A DNA stretch of 64,000 nt from Guptibacillus hwajinpoensis (lineage in GTDB: Bacteria; Bacillota; Bacilli; Bacillales; Guptibacillaceae): NCBI RefSeq assembly GCF_001039475.1, contig NZ_LELK01000009.1:124001-188000 (forward strand), given 5' to 3'. Every line of letters begins with the position of its first letter. Position 1 is the stretch's first letter. Under the pieces are notes generated by a model, which saw nothing but the letters and a program-made list of their open reading frames with translations, was not told the DNA's origin and searched no databases. This document shows, piece after piece, positions 36,175-44,552 of this stretch. The translations under genes were made by a program, and so were the position numbers.

Positions 36175-36207
36175 AAAGGAGACCCAATCGGGTCTCCTTT
36201 ATTTTTG
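36175..36207. terminator. Bidirectional terminator after hit
   Basis: AAAGGAGACCC and GGGTCTCCTTT form an 11-bp stem with a 4-nt loop followed by ATTTTTG. Confidence 0.9.
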
Positions 36208-37086
36208 TGAACGGGTCATCTCCTTCAAAGTATGGAACCCTTTTGGCTCCACCCAATCTGGGTGATCAAACGTTTCGTCTAACCCATTTAACATCGTAGT
36301 CATCTTCTTACGAAAGCTACCATCCCATCTTAATTCATGAATAAATTCTTCTCGATGACCGCCGTAGCCGATCATAGTTTTTATTTCATTTAACAAGTCT
36401 GCTTGCCACATAGAAGGAAGCTTTGACTCCCCTGGTATATCCATGAAACGAACAAATGACCCTTTTCTAAGATAGGCATGAGGATAGTAGTAAGCATAAA
36501 CACGTTCAAATTGTTCACCGGTTTTAAGTGTTAATTTCCCATTTTGATGTTCCCTTAGAACATAACTGCCTTCTGTACGATTCAACAACTCTAGCTGTTC
36601 TCGATCTACAAATGTAACCCACACTTCTGTTTTCGCTCCTTTTACTGGAGCTATAACAGCAGGAAGAGCACCATAAGGGGCAAGAAATGAGCCCGCTACA
36701 ACGTCAGTATCCGTTAGATCTGCTCGATAATACAATAGAAAATCACTTAAGTCTGGATTTAAACTAAATTTATATCTTAATTGTGCAAGACATACATTAG
36801 ACCCGTATGCTAGCAATGGAATCCGATCTTCAATGGAAGACAACCCTTCCTTCCCTACTAATTCCTCTACCGTATATTGCTCTGAAGAAGCGAATGCCAA
36901 TGTCCCTGTAACATCATCACCTTGTGCATAATGAACAACTTGTTTCTCTACAGGTACATTTTCTTTCTCTTCAATTCGATGCGCTTTCCCATTGTGGTAG
37001 AGAAAAGAGGAAGATGGGCGCGGTCCAGGATATATATCTGGATGATCATATGGACCAATAAGTGTTGGCTTGTTTTCTCTATACAT
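36199..37086 (-). CDS. Gamma-glutamylcyclotransferase-like fold protein, function unknown
   Basis: A 295-residue soluble protein. LLAYGSNVCLAQLRYKF (about residues 91-107) resembles the YGSN phosphate-loop-like motif that opens the gamma-glutamylcyclotransferase fold, followed by strands with VVAGSFLAPYGALPAVIAPVKG and VWVTFVDREQLELLNRTEGSYVL, which also fit that family. The first ~85 residues (GPYDHPDIYPGPRPSSSF) are an extension I do not recognise. There is no signal peptide. The gene is alone between hit and serC, convergent with hit. The ribosome site is weak (GTGGTG). Substrate and role are unknown. Confidence 0.7.
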   Translation of the reverse strand: MYRENKPTLIGPYDHPDIYPGPRPSSSFLYHNGKAHRIEEKENVPVEKQVVHYAQGDDVTGTLAFASSEQYTVEELVGKEGLSSIEDRIPLLAYGSNVCLAQLRYKFSLNPDLSDFLLYYRADLTDTDVVAGSFLAPYGALPAVIAPVKGAKTEVWVTFVDREQLELLNRTEGSYVLREHQNGKLTLKTGEQFERVYAYYYPHAYLRKGSFVRFMDIPGESKLPSMWQADLLNEIKTMIGYGGHREEFIHELRWDGSFRKKMTTMLNGLDETFDHPDWVEPKGFHTLKEMTRSQK

Positions 37087-37282
37087 TCTTCATTACACCA
37101 CTTTCTTTACGTTCGATTCATCTAGGATAGCAAATTTCGCAAAAAGAGCAAATGCTACCCGCTTAATTGGGCGAAATATTCTAAAAGATTAGAAAAAAGC
37201 ATAGCAACGATGATTCTTTTAATGATAGGATAATGACAAGCAAAATCAAGTCGCATTACATCGCTAAAGGGAGTGTCTACTA

Positions 37283-38371
37283 GTGGAACGTCGTTATAAT
37301 TTCAACGCTGGTCCTTCAGCATTACCTCAGGAAGTGCTGGACCATGCTCAATCAGAGCTTCTCAGCTACCAGCAACTCGGCATGTCAATAATGGAATTCA
37401 GTCACCGAAGCAAAGAATACCAGAAGATTCATGATGGGGCGAATGAACTGTTGAGGGAATTGTTGAACATACCTGATGATTATGAGGTTCTTTTTCTACA
37501 GGGTGGAGCAAGCTTACAGTTCTCTATGATCCCTATGAACTTTCTTTCAGAAGGTCAGCAAGGTAACTATGTCATTACGGGAAGTTGGGCCCAGAAAGCG
37601 CTCAAGGAAGCAGAGAAAATCGGGAACACTTTCATAGGAAGCAGCAGTCAAGCTGATGATTTTCGAAGCATTCCTGACCTAGGTACGATTAAGTATAGTG
37701 ATCAGGACGCATACGTTCATCTCACTTCTAACAACACGATCCACGGAACTCAGTGGAAACACTTTCCTAAAAACGACCAGTCACGATTCATAGCTGATAT
37801 GTCGAGTGATATTCTAAGCCGCTCTCTTCCTGTTGATCAATTTAGCCTCATATATGCTGGCGCCCAGAAGAACCTTGGTCCTGCCGGTGTCACTGTTGTA
37901 ATTCTAAAGAAAGACATGCTTAAGAACATTCCAGACAACCTTCCAACTATGCTAGATTACCGAACACATGTTGATAAAAAGTCTCTTTATAATACTCCAC
38001 CCTCTTTCGCCATTTATATGCTTTCTCTTGTCCTTCAATGGACAAAGAATAATGGTGGTATTCAAGCAATAGAAAAATTAAACGCTGAAAAAACAAACCT
38101 TCTTTACGACACAATTGATGGAAGCAAAGGATTTTATAACGGTACAGCTGATAAGCTTAGCCGATCTTCCATGAATGTAACATTCAGACTCCCCGGGAAA
38201 GAACTCGAAGAGTTGTTTCTTAAGGAAGCAGAAGAAGAAGGTTTTGTAGGTCTGAAAGGACACCGTTCTGTGGGCGGCTGTCGAGCCTCACTATACAACG
38301 CCGTCCCAATCGAATCAGTTCATGCACTATGTGATTTTATGCACACATTCCATCACAAACACAATATTTAA
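37283..38371 (+). CDS. serC: Phosphoserine aminotransferase SerC
   Basis: PLP enzyme converting 3-phosphohydroxypyruvate and glutamate to O-phosphoserine. The 362 residues match the family length. The start reads YNFNAGPSALPQEVL, and the PLP lysine is Lys196 in YAGAQKNLGPAG. Phosphate-binding residues occur in QGGASLQF and in the C-terminal GLKGHRSVGGCRASLYNA. The start is a GTG at 37283 with AAAGGGAG nine bases upstream. Linkage to trpP matches B. subtilis. No serA or serB is nearby. Confidence 0.97.
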   Translation: MERRYNFNAGPSALPQEVLDHAQSELLSYQQLGMSIMEFSHRSKEYQKIHDGANELLRELLNIPDDYEVLFLQGGASLQFSMIPMNFLSEGQQGNYVITGSWAQKALKEAEKIGNTFIGSSSQADDFRSIPDLGTIKYSDQDAYVHLTSNNTIHGTQWKHFPKNDQSRFIADMSSDILSRSLPVDQFSLIYAGAQKNLGPAGVTVVILKKDMLKNIPDNLPTMLDYRTHVDKKSLYNTPPSFAIYMLSLVLQWTKNNGGIQAIEKLNAEKTNLLYDTIDGSKGFYNGTADKLSRSSMNVTFRLPGKELEELFLKEAEEEGFVGLKGHRSVGGCRASLYNAVPIESVHALCDFMHTFHHKHNI

Positions 38372-38469
38372 CACTTTAAAATCAAGTAATCGTTTGTTAT
38401 TATTAATAAAACTAGTTCTTTCGCAGCAGGCACTAAGCGCACTGGTGGAGAGAACACCGTCTTTTGGCG

Positions 38470-38493
38470 GAGAATGAGATGAGAAGAGGAGAG
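38470..38493 (+). promoter_or_regulatory. Candidate TRAP binding site in the trpP leader
   Basis: Five GAG triplets start at 38470, 38476, 38481, 38486 and 38491, separated by 3, 2, 2 and 2 nt, the spacing bound by the tryptophan-activated protein TRAP. They cover the trpP ribosome site. B. subtilis trpP (yhaG) is known to be repressed translationally by TRAP. The count is lower than the 9-11 of well-studied sites; further triplets at 38448-38452 are out of register. Confidence 0.6.
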
Positions 38494-38500
38494 ATTTTTA

Positions 38501-39019
38501 ATGAAAACGAAAAATTTAGTATTAATGGCTTTACTACTTGGGATTGGTACGATTCTTCACGCCATTATTCCCGGTCTTATTTCCGGGATGAAGAATGATA
38601 TGCTTCTTACGATGATGTTTCTTGGAATACTATTGTTTCCAGAACGTAAAAGTGTCCTAGTACTCGGTCTTGCAACTGGCGTAATTTCAGCTGCAACAAC
38701 TACTTTTCCCGGTGGCCAACTTGCCAACATGATCGATAAGCCGATTACGGCATTTGCCTTTTTCGGACTATATTTACTTGTTAAGCGCTTTGGTCAGTCA
38801 TTAATTACTGCTGGTGTACTAACTGCAATTGGTACGATGATTAGCGGAGCCATATTCCTAGGAGCAGCTCTCGTATTCGCAGGACTTCCTGGCGGCGCTG
38901 CATTTACTGGATTATTCCTAACCGTAGTTCTTCCAACTGCTGCAGTAAATACAATTGCTATTGTACTAATCTATCCAGTTGTACAATCGATTCTAAAACG
39001 TACAAGCTTCGCCTATTAA
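38501..39019 (+). CDS. trpP: Tryptophan transporter TrpP
   Basis: A 172-residue membrane protein with about five helices, matching B. subtilis TrpP (YhaG), a small transporter for tryptophan uptake. Recognisable features are LGIGTILHAIIPGLISGMKNDMLLTMMFLGILLFP near the N-terminus and FPGGQLANMIDKPITAFAFFGLY. It lies after serC as in B. subtilis. Five regularly spaced GAG triplets overlap its ribosome site, pointing to TRAP-mediated repression in the presence of tryptophan. A strong bidirectional terminator follows. Confidence 0.9.
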   Translation: MKTKNLVLMALLLGIGTILHAIIPGLISGMKNDMLLTMMFLGILLFPERKSVLVLGLATGVISAATTTFPGGQLANMIDKPITAFAFFGLYLLVKRFGQSLITAGVLTAIGTMISGAIFLGAALVFAGLPGGAAFTGLFLTVVLPTAAVNTIAIVLIYPVVQSILKRTSFAY

Positions 39020-39021
39020 AT

Positions 39022-39066
39022 AGATATAAGAAAACCGGCCATTCCAGGCCGGTTTTCTTATATCTT
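39022..39066. terminator. Bidirectional terminator after trpP
   Basis: AGATATAAGAAAACCGGCC and GGCCGGTTTTCTTATATCT form a 19-bp stem with a 6-nt loop. The stop codon of the convergent DUF1232 gene lies in it. Confidence 0.92.
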
Positions 39067-39456
39067 AATTCCTGTTTCCCACTCGCGAAACTTCTCTAGT
39101 TCTTGCTTCAATTGACTTGCTACAAATCCAATAACAGCAACATCATCAAGCAACCCAACTCCTGCCAATAGATCCGGTACAGCATCAATTGGACTAACAA
39201 AATAGAGCAATGCACCTACAATCATAACAACGGACTTCTTTGAAATATCTCGATAACTCCCCTTTTTCACTTCCTGTACAAGTCTCGAGAATGTTTTCAC
39301 ATCAACCCACATATCGTCCATACCTTTTCTGCCTTTGTATAATGCTCCTTTTTTGAACGATTCAACAGAAACCTCATTGAGTTGATCTTTATCTTTCACA
39401 ACTGATACAGCTTTTTTTGTCATACGTTTAAAAATACTTCTAACCATTCGATTCAT
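39058..39456 (-). CDS. DUF1232 (YkvA-like) membrane protein
   Basis: A 132-residue protein with a basic N-terminal half and a C-terminal DUF1232 segment containing ALLYFVSPIDAVPDLLAGVGLLDDVAVIGFV, the conserved SPIDxIPD motif inside a hydrophobic hairpin. Function is unknown; homologues such as YkvA are small membrane-associated proteins. The ATG at 39456 follows AAGGAGCG by seven bases; the longer frame upstream has no ribosome site. It is monocistronic and convergent with trpP. Confidence 0.82.
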   Translation of the reverse strand: MNRMVRSIFKRMTKKAVSVVKDKDQLNEVSVESFKKGALYKGRKGMDDMWVDVKTFSRLVQEVKKGSYRDISKKSVVMIVGALLYFVSPIDAVPDLLAGVGLLDDVAVIGFVASQLKQELEKFREWETGIKI

Positions 39457-39580
39457 TTTCACACGCTCCTTCGTTACCATTCTCTTTATAAGATACCTCA
39501 ATTGAGCGTGTTTCTAACCAAATACACTAAATTTATTATGTTTGTGAAGTGAAATCGATGGGGAAAATAGAGAATGACTG

Positions 39581-39778
39581 CTAAAAAACAAGAAATGCCA
39601 TCGATACGCCAAGAACGAGAAATACAACTGCACACATGCCAAACAAATATGCACTTTTTTGTTTTCGAATCATTTGGTCGTTATGAAATGAATATTTTCT
39701 AACAAGTAACAACCTACTCACCATTGCCGTTAGAAGTAAACCACCGACTACTATTAGAATAAATACGAATCCAGCCAT
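39581..39778 (-). CDS. Small two-helix membrane protein, unknown
   Basis: A 65-residue product beginning MAGFVFILIVVGGLLLTAMVSRLLLVRKY, with two hydrophobic helices (about 3-23 and 42-63) separated by a basic loop containing HNDQMIRKQK. I do not recognise the family. The purine-rich AAGGAGAGGGAAGG just before the ATG at 39778 serves as ribosome site and argues against the upstream ATG at 39802. It lies between the DUF1232 gene and yhaH. The coding signal (hydrophobic pattern, ribosome site) is fair but not decisive. Confidence 0.55.
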   Translation of the reverse strand: MAGFVFILIVVGGLLLTAMVSRLLLVRKYSFHNDQMIRKQKSAYLFGMCAVVFLVLGVSMAFLVF

Positions 39779-40002
39779 ATCCTTCCCTCTCCTTTTTGCC
39801 ATAATGTATACTACAAGGTATATGTAAATACTCTTGTGTTCATTCCGTTATGAAAGTTGGGGTTTATAAGTGGATACTGGTTTTTAAGCTTAATCGCTTG
39901 AAATGAGTGATAACGAAAAGAAGGAATTCACACGTTCGTGGAGAAGTATTGTCTTATAAGTCGATGTATAGTTAGAAGATTTGATAGGAAAGGATGAACA
40001 CC

Positions 40003-40371
40003 ATGGGAAAAGCTAAAACATTACTAACAGGGTTTGTATTTGGTGGAGTCGTCTCCGCTGCCACTGTTCTATTAACAACACCAAAACCAGGCAAAGAAAT
40101 GATCGCTGACGCAAAAGAAAAAAGCGATGATATAAAGGAAGCTTTTTCAAGACTTAAACAGGACGTTAACGAATTAACTGCTCAAGTAAAACAGTTATCT
40201 TCTGAGGGGAAAGAAGTAATACAAGAGGTTGCTGCTGACCTTAAACGATCAATTGCCTCTTACCAGGAGGATATTGAGCCTAATCTTACGAGATTAAAAG
40301 ATGATATGGAAGAAATGCAGAAAACCATTGAAACGGTTAAAGATGAAGTAAACAGCCCGGCTCCAAAATAG
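40003..40371 (+). CDS. yhaH: YtxH-domain protein YhaH
   Basis: A 122-residue protein with an N-terminal glycine-rich membrane segment (LLTGFVFGGVVSAATVLLTTPKPGKE, about 7-31), the YtxH signature, followed by a long charged coiled coil. It matches B. subtilis YhaH in length, layout and position before scoC. Homologues are stress induced, but no convincing SigB box was found here. The ATG at 40003 is eight bases from AGGAAAGGA; an ATG nine bases earlier is too close to it. The terminator hairpin begins in the last codons. Confidence 0.85.
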   Translation: MGKAKTLLTGFVFGGVVSAATVLLTTPKPGKEMIADAKEKSDDIKEAFSRLKQDVNELTAQVKQLSSEGKEVIQEVAADLKRSIASYQEDIEPNLTRLKDDMEEMQKTIETVKDEVNSPAPK

Positions 40372-40383
40372 CCGGCTTTTTTT
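40354..40383 (+). terminator. Terminator of yhaH
   Basis: AGCCCGGC pairs with GCCGGCT with one bulge, followed by T7; it overlaps the last yhaH codons. Confidence 0.75.
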
Positions 40384-40442
40384 CAGATGGACAACAATAT
40401 TCTAATATAGCTTGAGCGATGATAGAGGTAGAGGAGGAACTT

Positions 40443-41015
40443 ATGAAAGAAAAACAGGATATATCTATTCAAGAAGCAATGATTTTTAGCCACCGAATTG
40501 GTCAACTAAGCAAAGCACTCTGGAAATCGGTTGAAAGAGACTGGCAAGAGTGGCTTAAGCCATTTGATTTAAATATTAACGAGCATCATATTCTTTCAAT
40601 TGCTTATCACCTTGACGGTTCTTCTATTTCTGATATTGCTAAGTTTGGCGTCATGCATGTTTCAACAGCATTCAACTTTTCAAAAAAGCTAGAATCACGG
40701 TCCCTTCTAACCTTTTCCAAAAGAGAAAATGACAAACGTAATACTTATGTACAGCTAACAGAAAAGGGCGAAAAACTTCTACAAGAAACATGGAAACATT
40801 ATTCTCCAAACCGTGATAGCGTTTTAAAAGCTTCTATGCCATTACGTGAGCTTTATGGTAAGTTCCCTGAGTTCACCGAAATGATGTGTGTCATTAAGAG
40901 TCTTTATGGTGAAGACTTTATGGAAATATTCCAGAAATCGTTCACCAAGCTTGAAAGTGAATTCTCAAAAGAACTCACTGAACAAGATGTTGAGAACCAC
41001 TCATCTTCACTCTAA
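40443..41015 (+). CDS. scoC: MarR-family regulator ScoC (Hpr)
   Basis: Transition-state regulator that in B. subtilis represses extracellular protease, sporulation and transport genes. The 190 residues carry the MarR winged helix with [44 protein letters not shown] and [18 protein letters not shown], closely like Hpr. The C-terminal extension is shorter than in B. subtilis (203 residues). The ATG at 40443 has GAGGAGG five bases upstream. It is flanked by yhaH and yhaI as in B. subtilis, and overlaps the convergent yhaI by four bases. Confidence 0.95.
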   Translation: MKEKQDISIQEAMIFSHRIGQLSKALWKSVERDWQEWLKPFDLNINEHHILSIAYHLDGSSISDIAKFGVMHVSTAFNFSKKLESRSLLTFSKRENDKRNTYVQLTEKGEKLLQETWKHYSPNRDSVLKASMPLRELYGKFPEFTEMMCVIKSLYGEDFMEIFQKSFTKLESEFSKELTEQDVENHSSSL

Positions 41016-41353
41016 CGATAAGGTGATACCTTTAAAAGAGTTTCCATAAGTTCTTGATAAAGCTTCTCCTGAGCTTGTATAGCTCTAATTGTTGAAAGTG
41101 GGTCCAGCTTAATATTCAACATACCTACAAAATGCGTGAGCAATGAGGATCTGCTAAGAAGCCCTTCCTCTACTTGTTCATGCATTTTTTTGTTAACTTC
41201 TGCGCACAGTTTGTAAACTTCTATTAATTCTTCCTCAGTTAGCCCCTGTTCAATAACCATACGATAGAATGGGTACTCACCTTCCTCTTTCATTTTAGCA
41301 AGTAAGCGCATATGAAATTCAATTTTGTCTAAACGTTTATGGATGGCTTCCAT
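41012..41353 (-). CDS. yhaI: DUF1878 protein YhaI
   Basis: A 113-residue helical protein of the DUF1878 family, matching B. subtilis YhaI in length and position beside sco[33 protein letters not shown] is the family's N-terminal signature. Function is unknown. Its 3' end overlaps that of scoC by four bases on the opposite strand, so strong transcription of either could interfere with the other. AAGGAG lies 11 bases before the ATG and 5 before a TTG at 41359, so the start may be two codons earlier. Confidence 0.85.
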   Translation of the reverse strand: MEAIHKRLDKIEFHMRLLAKMKEEGEYPFYRMVIEQGLTEEELIEVYKLCAEVNKKMHEQVEEGLLSRSSLLTHFVGMLNIKLDPLSTIRAIQAQEKLYQELMETLLKVSPYR

Positions 41354-41592
41354 TCTCAACTTAACTCCTTACTTTGCAATCAATTGTACTTATAGTTTAA
41401 CGGAATAGGGTCTAAATTGAAATGTATTTTCCAGACTAATCCAGTGCGAAAAAGCGCTGATTTTGTCAAAAAAATTTTGACTAATTTCTTTACAAAAAAA
41501 CGTATTGATTTCTTTATCAAATGGCTGTACAGTATACGAGTATTCAATATTAAAACAAACTTAGAAGAAAGCTACGGAAGCAGGTGACTCTT

Positions 41593-42135
41593 ATGAATTG
41601 TTGGAAATCGATTTACCTAAATCGCGAATTTGGAACGCATCGATTAACTATTTTCTCTATGCTATTAACACTATTATACTTCATTGCATTTTATCTTGTA
41701 TTTAGCTTGTTATACCCGACAACAAAACATGCGATTGTACCTATTTTACCGTTTCTCGGTTCTTTAGCAGTTCTTTTCCCAATTCATAAGATTATTCACT
41801 GGCTTCCTTTAACATTAGCCGGATTGAAAGCAACTATGAAGTTCGAAAAAGGCACTATGATACCCATGATGCGATGTGAAACGTGCAGTCCCATTTCACG
41901 TAATCTCTTTTTGATTGCAGCTCTTTCTCCCGCAGTTATTATTACGGTTGCTGCTATTGTAGCATCGGTTTATATGCCAACCTATGTATCGTTCTTCTCG
42001 ATCTTAGCCGCTATAAATCTTGGATTCAGCTTCAGCGATTTTCTCTATGCTTCTCAAGTGCTACGCGCGCCTAAACATGCATATGTAGAAGATAGAAGCG
42101 AAGGATTCCACATACTCATTAAACGAGCTTCGTGA
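41593..42135 (+). CDS. DUF3267-family membrane protein
   Basis: A 180-residue protein with four hydrophobic segments (about 20-45, 48-75, 105-128, 130-150), fitting the DUF3267 putative zincin family. Where active members have HExxH, this one has HKIIH (in FPIHKIIHWLPL), so the catalytic Glu is replaced by Lys and peptidase activity is doubtful. A short basic tail ends the protein. The ATG at 41593 follows AGGTGA. A possible promoter (TTGATT, 17 bp, TACAGT) ends near 41541. It may correspond to the DUF3267-type gene near scoC in other bacilli, but I give no name. Confidence 0.7.
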   Translation: MNCWKSIYLNREFGTHRLTIFSMLLTLLYFIAFYLVFSLLYPTTKHAIVPILPFLGSLAVLFPIHKIIHWLPLTLAGLKATMKFEKGTMIPMMRCETCSPISRNLFLIAALSPAVIITVAAIVASVYMPTYVSFFSILAAINLGFSFSDFLYASQVLRAPKHAYVEDRSEGFHILIKRAS

Positions 42136-42160
42136 AAACGATTGGTTCAATTAGATAGCA

Positions 42161-42201
42161 AAAGAACAGAGCGCTGGAGATCAGCGCTCTGTTCTTTTGT
42201 A
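42161..42201 (+). terminator. Terminator of the DUF3267 gene
   Basis: AAAGAACAGAGCGCTG and CAGCGCTCTGTTCTTT form a 16-bp stem around GAGAT, followed by TGT. Confidence 0.88.
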
Positions 42202-42268
42202 TGGACGACACAGTCGTCAGTATTGAATTCTCATAAGACTTCCTTCATAATAACAATAGGACAACGAT

Positions 42269-42865
42269 CTAATTAATAGGATAGTAGGCATCAAAAATGA
42301 TTTCATCATTTGGAAGATCAAATGATCTAGCTTTTAGCCTCATATCATTCTTCAACTCTAGATCGCTTACAGCCATGTAGATTGTCCCTTCATCTGAATC
42401 GATTGTAATTTCAGGCGGAAGTGAGGCCTGTTTTTTTATAAATGAGAGAACTTTATCACTTGGGAGCTCAAAAAGGCCAATCTGAAACGATTTTTCTTTT
42501 AATAAAAGATCTCCGTTCGGTTGAACCTGTGGCTCAAATTTCAAAAAGAAATCAACCTTTCGATCAAATATCGTCACGTACCCTTGGAAGGTAGCAAGCT
42601 CATTGAGATTAACACTATACTCAATGTTCTCTTGTTTATCACTATACTTCTCAAGCTCTCGGTTGATTGTTTCATTCAGCTCATCTTTTTTCATCTGTAT
42701 GGAAAATGTCGTTTCAAAAGATTCTTCCTTGTTTCTCTCGTTTGAGAGTTTGGCAATTTCACTTTCAGGAAAATAGTATTGATAGAATCCTACTATTCCC
42801 GCCAACGTGAGGATGACAGCAGCAAAAAGAATAATAAAGGCCGTCTTCCATCGGTTTTTAAACAT
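42269..42865 (-). CDS. ypmS: YpmS-family (DUF2140) membrane-anchored protein
   Basis: A 198-residue protein with one N-terminal helix (KTAFIILFAAVILTLAGIVGFYQYYF, about 7-32) and an extracytoplasmic domain of the YpmS/DUF2140 family: MKKDELNETINRELEK, a central YSVNLNELATFQGYVTIFDRKVDFFLKFEPQVQPNGDLLLKEKSFQIG, then IDSDEGTIYMAV. Function is not established. The start has AGGAGC eight bases upstream. In B. subtilis ypmS lies elsewhere, so this is a positional difference. Confidence 0.82.
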   Translation of the reverse strand: MFKNRWKTAFIILFAAVILTLAGIVGFYQYYFPESEIAKLSNERNKEESFETTFSIQMKKDELNETINRELEKYSDKQENIEYSVNLNELATFQGYVTIFDRKVDFFLKFEPQVQPNGDLLLKEKSFQIGLFELPSDKVLSFIKKQASLPPEITIDSDEGTIYMAVSDLELKNDMRLKARSFDLPNDEIIFDAYYPIN

Positions 42866-42982
42866 TTCTAACAGCTCCTTGTGGGACGAATATTCTCCAT
42901 CATACTACGGAAAGAGAGTTTAGTTAAAGTAAATCGTTATATATTCTTCGAATTATCGAAATGGACTCTGGGAGGTTCTTAC

Positions 42983-43171
42983 ATGACTATTATTGGAATT
43001 TTCTTCATTCTATTTGCAACGTTCATTCTAGTAACATTCAATTCAATGACAAATGCGCTTTGCTTAAAGAAAAATATACCTGAAGAAAAGCAGCCTAATG
43101 TATTTAGAACAATTAACGTTCTAATTACAATATTGCTCATTTCTTCATATGTAGAAGTTCTTTTTACCTAG
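42983..43171 (+). CDS. Small membrane protein, 62 aa, unknown
   Basis: The product starts MTIIGIFFILFATFILVTFNSMTNALCLKKN and ends with a second hydrophobic helix (INVLITILLISSYVEVLF). The ATG at 42983 has a clear GGGAGG seven bases upstream, while the longer frame starting further 5' has none. I do not recognise the family. It is divergent from ypmS and is followed 12 bp later by a good terminator, which supports it as a real gene. Confidence 0.6.
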   Translation: MTIIGIFFILFATFILVTFNSMTNALCLKKNIPEEKQPNVFRTINVLITILLISSYVEVLFT

Positions 43172-43183
43172 CAACTGATCTAA

Positions 43184-43214
43184 AGATGGGGCAATCATGC
43201 CTCATCTTTTTTTT
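43184..43214 (+). terminator. Terminator of the 62-aa membrane protein gene
   Basis: GATGGGGCA and TGCCTCATC pair over nine positions with one G-T, followed by T8. Confidence 0.82.
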
Positions 43215-43223
43215 GAGTTTTTT

Positions 43224-43440
43224 CAGACAGATTTTGTTGTTATTGAAAGGATTTTTATATAGTAAACTACACTTCGCTGATTGGAGCGGAAGGATGCTCG
43301 ACTCCTGCGGGACTAGCGGGACAGGTGAGACCCCACAGGAGCGTTAGCGACGAGGAGGCTCACCGCCCGCCCCGCGGAAAGCGAGCATCCTGGAGCGGAA
43401 ATCACCACACTATAGCAACAATGTCTACAAAAACAGTCTG
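43224..43440. repeat. MITE-like palindromic element, full-length copy
   Basis: The ends CAGACAGATTTTGTTG and, inverted, CAGACTGTTTTTGT differ from the AGGCTCTTTTC ends of other copies yet still pair with each other. The core is the same as at 8683: GGATGCTCG...CGAGCATCC, GGTGAG...CTCACC. It fills the gap between a terminator and the prsA promoter region. Confidence 0.78.
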
Positions 43441-43599
43441 CTCCCCTTTAATTTTATCAATCACCGTGATTTTTTCCTCTTTTATGTAATTTTTCTCATA
43501 TTTCCAAATGAATTTAACTTACCATATCTTTCTATGCTATAGTATTAACTGTATCACAAACAGATTAAATATAACTAACCCTTTAGGAGTGTATCTTTG

Positions 43600-44511
43600 A
43601 TGAAAAAAATGTTCATTATGCTTTCAGTATTGATTGCAATGCTAGCTATCTCTGCATGCAGTAATGATTCTGCGGATGACTCAGAAGTTGTTGTAGAGAC
43701 GAGTGCTGGCGATGTAACCAAAGAAGAATTCTATCAAGCAATGAAAGACCAGTCCGGTGAGGCCGTTCTAAGTGATTTAGTACAAACTAAAATTCTCGAA
43801 GATAAATACGACGTTTCAGATAAAGAAGTTGATGCTGAACTTGATAAAATTAAAGAAAACTTTGAAACAGACGAACAGCTAGAACAAGCGCTACAATCTA
43901 ATGGATACAAAGATCTTGAACAATTCAAAGTAGATGTACGCAAACAGCTTCTTGCACAGAAAGCTGCTACTGAGGGTGTTGAAGTAACTGATGACAAACT
44001 AAAGGAATTCTATGAGGATAACAAAGATCTATTCACTGAATTAGAAGCAAGCCACATCCTTGTAGATGATGAAGAAACTGCGAAAGAAGTTCAAAGTAAG
44101 CTTGAAGATGGCGGTGACTTTGCAGAGCTTGCGAAGGAATACTCTAAAGACGGCTCAGCTGAAAATGGCGGGGAACTTGGTATCTTCAAAAAAGGTGACA
44201 TGGTAGCTGAATTCGAAGAAGCTGCATATGCTCTTAAAGAAGGCGAAGTTAGTGATATCGTTCAATCTCAATTTGGCTATCACATTATTAAGCTAAAGAG
44301 TAAGACGGTTAAACCATTTGAAGAAGCTAAAGAACAAGTTGAAGAACAGTACATGTTGCAGAACGCGAAAGACGTTCCTGCTGTCATTGATGAGCTAATC
44401 CAGGACTCTGACATTAAAGTGAAAGACGATCAGTTCAAAGATCTCTTTGATAAAGAAGAAGCTTCTGAAGAAGAAGCAGATGCTGACCATGACCATAATT
44501 CAGAAGAATAA
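43600..44511 (+). CDS. prsA: Post-translocational foldase lipoprotein PrsA
   Basis: Membrane-anchored extracellular peptidyl-prolyl isomerase and chaperone needed for folding of secreted proteins and penicillin-binding proteins. The 303 residues have a lipobox ISAC with Cys20, an N-terminal NC helical domain, a parvulin domain at about 148-234 (EASHILVDD, GGDFAELAKEYSKDG, GELGIF, FGYHIIKLK), and an acidic tail rich in Glu with DHDHN. The ATG at 43600 is 10 bases from AGGAG. It converges on yhaL, as prsA neighbours yhaL in B. subtilis. ScoC and CssRS-type genes lie within 6 kb. Confidence 0.95.
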   Translation: MKKMFIMLSVLIAMLAISACSNDSADDSEVVVETSAGDVTKEEFYQAMKDQSGEAVLSDLVQTKILEDKYDVSDKEVDAELDKIKENFETDEQLEQALQSNGYKDLEQFKVDVRKQLLAQKAATEGVEVTDDKLKEFYEDNKDLFTELEASHILVDDEETAKEVQSKLEDGGDFAELAKEYSKDGSAENGGELGIFKKGDMVAEFEEAAYALKEGEVSDIVQSQFGYHIIKLKSKTVKPFEEAKEQVEEQYMLQNAKDVPAVIDELIQDSDIKVKDDQFKDLFDKEEASEEEADADHDHNSEE

Positions 44512-44513
44512 TT

Positions 44514-44552
44514 AAAAAAAACGAAAGGGCCACCGCGCCCTTTCGTTTTTTT
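44514..44552. terminator. Bidirectional terminator between prsA and yhaL
   Basis: AAAACGAAAGGGC and GCCCTTTCGTTTT with A7 and T7 flanks. Confidence 0.92.

Noticed and set aside
38372-38500. T-box or other riboswitch ahead of trpP
   Set aside because: No T-box sequence (AGGGTGGNACCGCG) is present; the regular GAG triplets fit TRAP instead.
39540-39566. SigB-like match GTTTGT-N15-GGGAAA on the plus strand
   Set aside because: It points into a minus-strand gene and the next plus-strand start is over 430 bp away; most likely chance.
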